Source: Larix kaempferi (lineage: Eukaryota > Streptophyta > Pinopsida > Pinales > Pinaceae). Taken from it: a stretch of DNA of 64,000 nucleotides. Below the pieces are notes generated by a model. The model was not told the origin of the DNA and did no database searches. It was given only the letters and a program-made list of their open reading frames with translations. The DNA is taken from NCBI GenBank assembly GCA_027924585.1, contig BSBM01000321.1:2927001-2991000 (forward strand), in the 5' to 3' direction. This document shows, piece after piece, positions 58,232-64,000 of this stretch. Made by a program: the position numbers and the translations under genes. The stretch's first letter is position 1. Each line of letters opens with the position of its first letter.

Positions 58232-58800
58232 CGCTGAAAATCCCTGCGATCTCAACAGAAAAAACCAAACCCTCTGAATGCCCTTGTTGTTCTTGGTACA
58301 ACAAATATATTTCCGAATTTTTCTCTACTTTCGAAATACAAATACAGAAACAGCCATTGTTGACCGCCTGTGCACTGCGATAGATCGAGGCGAGTACAGC
58401 AGAGAGCTCCGGGCTCTAACGGTCAGCGAATTACCCAATATCCTTTCAATTCCCTGAGTTCTCGCCAGATTTTTGAATGCCACCTGCCAGTCTTTAACTG
58501 CACAGAGTTCTTGTCAGTTGGTTTGTCTGAAGAATAGCTCCCAAAATAGCTTTATTTTAAAGCCTTATTCGCCATCGTAGCAGTCAACCTGAAGCTCCAT
58601 CATCTCGCAATGAACTTTCACGCGACTTGCGTGTGTTTCAACTTTCGAGCACTGGCCGAATAACAGAGGCTGACTGTGTTTGTTGACCGCCAAGTGCTCT
58701 TATCGTTTGGCGTTGCTATCCTTCTGGCTATATTAGTATATAGATTTATTTTAACCGCAGATTTAGGCATAACCTGACGTGGATTAATAAATAATAAAGT
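58232..58800 (-). promoter_or_regulatory. Upstream region of the SUKH gene
   Basis: GC-richer than the spacer. Minus-strand AAATATATTTG at about 58300-58310, roughly 70-80 bases before the ATG, is the nearest TATA-like stretch. Transcription start not visible from sequence. Confidence 0.35.
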
Positions 58801-59105
58801 TTTACTGGAAAAATATAAATAACTATTTAATAATTAAAATCTTCTCAATCATCTTACCTCTTTCAAAGTGGTAATTATTATGGGAATGGACGTTGTCAAA
58901 TGTCACTCGACTACTCTAATGTGCTTTCCACATTCACAGGGTCATTCACCGTAAGTCACTCGCACACATCTTTCACATTACTAAATTAATATTAAAGAAA
59001 AGTATTTAATCGAGGAGGTTAAAAGCGGTAAAGTATTTTATTATATATATTTAAATTAATTGATTGGTCTTTATTTGATGACAAATTTTTATTATTCATT
59101 TTTTT
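58801..59105. other. AT-rich spacer
   Basis: No gene, repeat or motif that I can support. Confidence 0.4.
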
Positions 59106-59116
59106 TAGGGTGAGGG

Positions 59117-59300
59117 TACAATTTGAGTGGGTCTAATAGTTAAGAATATGTGTTTCCTCCTAGGAGATTACAATTTAAATACAGATGGGAGTAGGGTATG
59201 TACTCCTCCATAGACTTTAGTAGTCAAATTGCTGTGCAGAGGGGGTCCCTTGTCCCATAAACAGGCAGGTCTCATACACCAATTTTGTGTTTGGCTTGGT
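59117..59300 (+). repeat. Possible tRNA-derived SINE
   Basis: GAGTGGGTCTAATAGTTAAG (59124-59143) resembles a tRNA-like A box, and GAGATTACAATTTAAATAC (59162-59180) could be a decayed B box about 20-30 bases on. A GGGGGTCCCTTGTCCC block follows. No clear target duplication or tail was found, so this is a candidate only. Confidence 0.35.
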
Positions 59301-59308
59301 CATGACTT

Positions 59309-59341
59309 TATTACTATTACTACTATTATTATTATTATTAT
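59309..59341. repeat. (ATT)n-type microsatellite
   Basis: Runs of TTATTACTATTACTACTATTA... grading into pure ATT units. Confidence 0.85.
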
Positions 59342-60407
59342 ATACCTACACATGTATATCCTCATCCTCCACCATCTTACTTCCATTTTCACTCATGCAC
59401 ACATGAGTTTTAAATTTGCCAAGGTTGAAATTGTGTTGTTTACAAAATAGTATCTTGTAGCATCCACTAAGCCACAACCCAACGATATCACTATGTTAGA
59501 TGGTGTCATCCTTGGTTGCCCATTAATGTCACAAAGGATCTTGGAAGCATTGAAAAGAGTCGCTACATGGCTCACTTGGCAATAAGAGGGTTATAGAAGA
59601 GGTTTCAATATTGCTTGACATTCAATTTAGGTTGTGCAAATGTCATGATCCATTGTATCTCATGATGGTGAATACCTTCTTGAGAGATCATCTTGGAAAG
59701 TGATTTTTTGTTGGAAAGATCTCTAGGCGAGGACATCATAACATGGAAAATGTGTCTAATCTCTCATGTGGGTTTGGATCATGATGCTTGTAATGCCTAA
59801 TGATTTTGGTGATATGGAAATTATACTTGCCCAAGGAATTCTTTAAGTGCCTTGATGCTCACACTCAAGGAATTCTTTAAGCTTGATGCTCACACTCTTA
59901 AGATCTATCTAATGGAAAAATAGTAAACTTATTTAGGTTTGCAAGCCCATATGATTATCCTAGTTTGTGTTTAACACCACAATCCTTTCAAGGCATGTTG
60001 AACATAGGATGGAGTATCTCACATGTAGAAGTAAAGTGGGTAAATCACCTACAAACTGTGAAGTGCATCATTGATTGATATATATTAAGTGTCGTTGTCC
60101 AAAGAGCAACAAGCTTGAACCAATTTTCCAAAGGATTTTTCCTCATATTGTGTGGTGACAAAAACTATTCAATACATTATTTGGGAGCTTCAAGGATGCT
60201 CAATAGTATTGAGACTTTGCATGTTACACTCAATATCATCCACTTTACGATGAGACTTTTTGAAACAATGCTTTGCTTAGTGATGTTGACTCCATCATCA
60301 CTTTCCATTTCCATTTTCTAGGTGTTTTGTATTTTGTTCGAGTTGTTACTTTGTTTGTTTTGTGGAATCTTCATTACAATGTCATTTTATATGGTATTGT
60401 GTTATCT
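59342..60407. other. Spacer without recognisable gene
   Basis: Contains a short duplication at 59835-59900 (AAGGAATTCTTTAAG...CTTGATGCTCACACTC). Small frames such as 60115-60321 have no support. Confidence 0.4.
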
Positions 60408-61560
60408 CCCTAGCACTTGGTTCGGGACCTATATCCACAAGTAGTTGGTATTGAGTTTGAAACCACCCCTACAGTGCCTATGCATCTCTACATCTCCACA
60501 TACAACTCCATGGGTTAAATTTCTCTTAATGACGTGGGTGATAAATCCCTAAAGAAAATTTTAAGGCTCCAAACTAATATTTTAACTTGAAAAACCTTCA
60601 TGAATCATACTAATTATTAAAATGCCAACTATAAATGTTTGAAAATAATTTTGTAAATTTCTTCAAAATTTTAAGGGGTTTATAGAATTTCTAGAAAATA
60701 TTAATGATTTTGCAAGTGAAATGATTTTATCTTATAGAAATTTGGATGATTCTTTTTTATGAAAAAAATGGGAAAATTAATGAAATTGAGAAATTTTGCC
60801 CCTAAATTTTCGACCCTTATCCACTAGTAATAGGTCTCGAGTTCCATCCTCCTACAATGGTCATACATCGCTACAACTCCACACAATGCCATGGGTTGAA
60901 TTTATACCCAAAAACATGGGGACCTCTTTGAATGCCCTAGTTTGATATTTTGGTTAAGCCCCATATCCACAAGTAACTGCGGTCAGCCCCCTTGGAGTGC
61001 CCATGCATCGCTATAACTCCATATACATCATTATGTGCTAAATTTCTACCCAATGACATGGGGACTTCATTGAATGGCCCACTTTTACATTTTGGTAAAG
61101 GACACATATCCATTCGTAATGGATCGTGAGTCCAATCCCTCAAAAATACATGTGCATCACTACAACATCATTTATAGCACCATGGGATGAATTTCTACCC
61201 AAGGACAATGGGGCCTTGTCAAGTGCCTAGATCTAACGTTTTAGTTAAGGACCCATATCCATAGGAAGTTAGCCTTGAAACTCTCATGTGCATCACGATA
61301 ACTCCACATAAAACACCATGGGTAGAATTTTCCACCAAATAGTACCGTGTTGGGTTGAATTTCTACCATTGACGTGAGTCCTTTGTTAAGTGACCCAATC
61401 TAAGATTTTGGTTAAGAACCCATATCATGGATAGGTGGTATTGAGCGTCCTAACCCTCCCCCCCAATCGATCTCTAAGGATCATTGCAACTCCATGGGTT
61501 GAATTTCTAACAATGACATGGGGCCCTGGTTTGGCATTTTGATTATAGATCCACAAATAT
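60408..61560. repeat. Degenerate tandem repeat of about 145 bp
   Basis: The phrase CCATATCCA(C/T) with a following ATGCATC(G/A)CTA...AACTCCA and (T/C)CATGGG(T/A)TGAATTT recurs with starts near 60429, 60824, 60962, 61107, 61253 and 61428. Spacing is 138-146 for the best copies, with an AT-rich insert at about 60560-60810 and an expanded copy after 61253. Confidence 0.85.
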
Positions 61561-61583
61561 AGTAACATGATAAGTGGACAAAC

Positions 61584-61742
61584 CCACCATCTTTCTAGTT
61601 AAAATTCTCCATCAAATTTGGCAAGAACTTAGCTACTAGTCATAGTTCTACTTCATTAACAACCCCACCATCTTTCTAGTTGAAATTCTCCATCAAATTT
61701 GGCAAGAACTTAGCTGCTAGTCATAATTCTACTTCATTAACC
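61584..61742. repeat. 81-bp tandem duplication
   Basis: CCACCATCTTTCTAGTT at 61584 and 61665 (period 81); only a few differences between copies, so probably the youngest repeat in this part. Confidence 0.93.
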
Positions 61743-61938
61743 GAAACTTTGATGTTAAAACCTTATTCTTAAAAGTTTTGACTCTTTTTAAGTTATGGAT
61801 TAAGACATAATTTTTACTTAAATAAAGGAAAACAAAACAAAACAAAAAAACTCCTCTACAAAAATTGAATTCGTCGACTTATTAACTAATTCCATGGATA
61901 ATTGATTCAATTATCACTTTTTTCAAAAAACCACCTTT

Positions 61939-62296
61939 TTATAGAATTAAATCTAATACAAACAAATAGTTAAAAACACTCACACAGAACAGTGAAAAGT
62001 TACTCATATACCTAAATGCTCTGCTTTTGTCCTTAGAGAAACTCATGTCCTTCTCTCCCTCCATCCAAGTGTTATCTTTGTACCATATTTTTTCTTTTTC
62101 ATAAAATAAAAGTCCAATTTTCAAAACAGCATCCATGAGAATTAGATGAGGGGCGTTATTATATGTGGTGGCAGCCTTAACACCACTAAATTTAGAGTAA
62201 GAAATGGCCCACTGTCCTTGCAGCCAGCATGGGCCATAGCCCAATCAATTCCCCATTCATGACAAAATCGACCAAAGTCCTCCAAAGTTGGAGCCA
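61939..62296 (-). other. Coding-like stretch of uncertain nature
   Basis: A 101-residue open frame (62244-61939), and in another frame just upstream (62296-62180) the readable MAPTLEDFGRFCHEWGID. The latter recalls the F..FC...GI stretch of retroelement integrases, but no catalytic Asp or Glu context is seen. Could be a decayed element or chance. Confidence 0.2.
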
Positions 62297-63060
62297 TGAT
62301 TTATAAAGGGCACCACGCAATAATTGTCAATATCACCATGATCGTCAAACCGGCCCCACCCCGGGTTGGTTAAATGCCCACCCGAAACCCCGTTTTCACC
62401 GCTGATTTGATCCGTTACCTGCCCACCGCAGCACCACTGCCACCAATATCTTCATTGACAATTTTGTCATTCCCGATGACTTCTAGTCAAAGTCCTCCAC
62501 CATGCATTCAGATTCCCCACTCGGTACGCCAGTACTAACTGGAGGTGGAAAGATGTAATTTGACGGTTAAATTTTTCAAGGTTTCAAAATGTAACAGAAA
62601 AATGTTAATTACACGTTTAAAACATAAAACAAAATTATTTTTCTAATCTATATATAATTTTATTTTCAATTTTTTATTAAGATTAGATTAATTTTATAAC
62701 ATAAAAAATTTAAGTATTTCATTAGAATTTGACAGAAACTTAGAGTATTAACAAAGTTGTACTGTAATTCAAGTTTTGTGAATGATGAAATGATGCTCTA
62801 AGATTTTGTCCGATTTTATAGGACTAAGTTAATAAGTGAACAAGATCAACTTTTTTTTTGAATCTTTTTCAAATTTGATAATTTTTTTTTGTTGGAAGTT
62901 GATCAAGACAGATCTTTGTCTACTGAAAACATAAAAATCAGATAAATTGAGTTTGTCTACTTATTAATTGATATGAACCAAATTGTCAACAATGCTATCA
63001 AAATTCAAAACCAATAAAGCCTATGACTTTTTGTACCATTAAATTCAACAAACCAAAACA
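62297..63060. other. Spacer, locally GC-rich then AT-rich
   Basis: 62330-62560 is relatively GC-rich without an open frame; a TTATAAAGGG stretch on the plus strand at 62301-62310 is TATA-like. The rest is AT-rich. No gene supported. Confidence 0.4.
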
Positions 63061-63712
63061 AATTGAAGTAGACTAAACAATCAAAGATTGTGACTTTTCT
63101 AACAATTATCGACAAAATCTGGGGATATAATATTTAACAAATCGTAATTTTTCATTGTTCAAATTCATAATGGCACAGTAACCCTAGGGTATTTAGATTG
63201 AGAATGTGATCAAAATTCAATACCAATAAAACTTATGACTTTTTTATCACCAAATTTAGAAACAAAACAAATTAAAAGTAACCCTAGGGTATTTAGATTG
63301 AAAATGTGATCAAAATTCAATACCAATAAAACTCATGACTTTTTTATCACTGAATTTAGAAACAAAACAAATTAAAAATAACCCTAAGGTATTTAGATTG
63401 AAAATGTGATCAGAATTCAATACCAATAACATTTATGACTTTTTTATCATTAAATTTAGAAACAAAAGAAATTAAATATAACCCTAGAATATTTAAATTG
63501 AAAATGTGATCAAAATTCAATACCAATAAAACTTATGACTTTTTTATCACTAAATTTAGAAACAAAACAAATTAAAGTAAACGAAACAATCGAAAATTGT
63601 GACTTTTCTAATCATTATTAATAAAATCTGGCAATACAATCTTTGACAAAATCATAATTTTTCATTGTTCAAATTCATAATAACACACCGTAACACTAGT
63701 GTATTTAGATTT
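62991..63712. repeat. Higher-order tandem array with exact 100-bp period
   Basis: ACCCTAGGGTATTTAGATTG-type starts at 63181, 63281, 63381 and 63481 (period exactly 100). The array is flanked by two copies of a different segment of about 130 bases (63065-63200 and 63572-63712, both with TTGTGACTTTTCTAA and TTTTTCATTGTTCAAATTC). A piece of the 100-bp unit also precedes the left flank (62995-63066), so larger units were duplicated too. Confidence 0.92.
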
Positions 63713-64000
63713 ATTATATCCCCAAATTTGAAAGGAGCATTGAATTAGGGAAGAAGTGGAAGGTTCGGGTTCGAATCTTGACCAGGGACAGTCTGAAATA
63801 AAATTAAAATTGACGTTCGTTTGCTTTCAATGCTGACAGGTCACGAGTTCAAACTTTGTACGTACGCGTACCCAGCTATTTACGAATATTTAAATACCGA
63901 CTTCAGCATTTAATGCCGTCCATGTTACAACGTTGCTTACATTTTCTTCAGTTGCCACTGCCAGCTCATCCACTACCCAAAGCAACCAAGCATTTCCTGT
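63713..64000. other. Window end, no gene seen
   Basis: GGTTCGAATC at 63768-63777 is an isolated B-box-like match; no A box or tRNA fold around it. Otherwise nothing supported. Confidence 0.4.

Noticed and set aside
57653-58237. 194-residue plus-strand ORF opposite the SUKH gene
   Set aside because: It is the antisense shadow of a conserved coding sequence, with no recognisable domain.
58232-58255. Longer SUKH protein of 483 residues starting at 58255
   Set aside because: The first codon there is TTG. In a plant nuclear gene the ATG at 58231 with a good surrounding context is the expected start.
62301-62310. TATA-like TTATAAAGGG as a gene promoter
   Set aside because: No coding sequence follows within the next kilobase on that strand.
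63768-63777. B-box-like GGTTCGAATC as a tRNA gene
   Set aside because: No A box at the right distance and no cloverleaf arms around it.

Overview
This is nuclear DNA from a plant with a large, repeat-choked genome. The evidence is nested LTR retrotransposons with plant-type primer-binding sites (PBS), stop codons of the kind methylated CG/CHG sites produce, AT-rich spacers with degenerate tandem repeats, and one plant-specific single-exon gene. The element types and the wide spacing suggest a gymnosperm, probably a conifer; that is inference, not something the sequence proves.

Layout. Positions 1-33250 are one nested stack. The outermost layer is a plus-strand Copia element (Copia-3), seen as a 21-base gag scrap at 19605-19625, its pol at 27967-31758 and its 3' LTR at 31759-33250. 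Two elements sit in its gag: a minus-strand Copia element (Copia-2, 14461-19604) and a minus-strand pol-less element (LARD-A, 19626-27966). Copia-2 carries a solo LTR in its leader (17929-18653, duplicated target ATAAG) and is split by a minus-strand Ty3/gypsy element (4915-14460). The gypsy element is split by a small non-autonomous LTR element (5014-8162, duplicated target CCATG) and by another Copia element (Copia-1, window start to 4914). LARD-A is split by a solo LTR (23008-24589, duplicated target TCCAC). All coding sequences in the stack are broken.

Positions 33251-44297 hold older debris: GC/CpG-rich short repeats, an exact 42-base duplication containing a TATA box, and a long frameshifted coding relic with coiled coils (35773-38965). 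Positions 44298-52878 are a second complete pol-less LTR element (LARD-B) with 1365-base LTRs, a matching PBS and polypurine tract, and duplicated target CATGT.

Positions 52879-64000 are low-copy or old spacer with several tandem repeats (periods about 40, 71, 81, 100 and 145 bases). They contain the only convincing intact host gene, 56804-58231 on the minus strand: a 475-residue protein with an N-terminal SUKH (SMI1/KNR4-like) domain. No tRNA, rRNA or CRISPR was found.

Most notable: the gypsy element has five consecutive zinc knuckles and a second capsid-like domain between protease and reverse transcriptase; related LTRs carry repeated composite RY / telo-box motifs; and nearly every premature stop checked in the gypsy pol is a C-to-T change at CAG or CGA.
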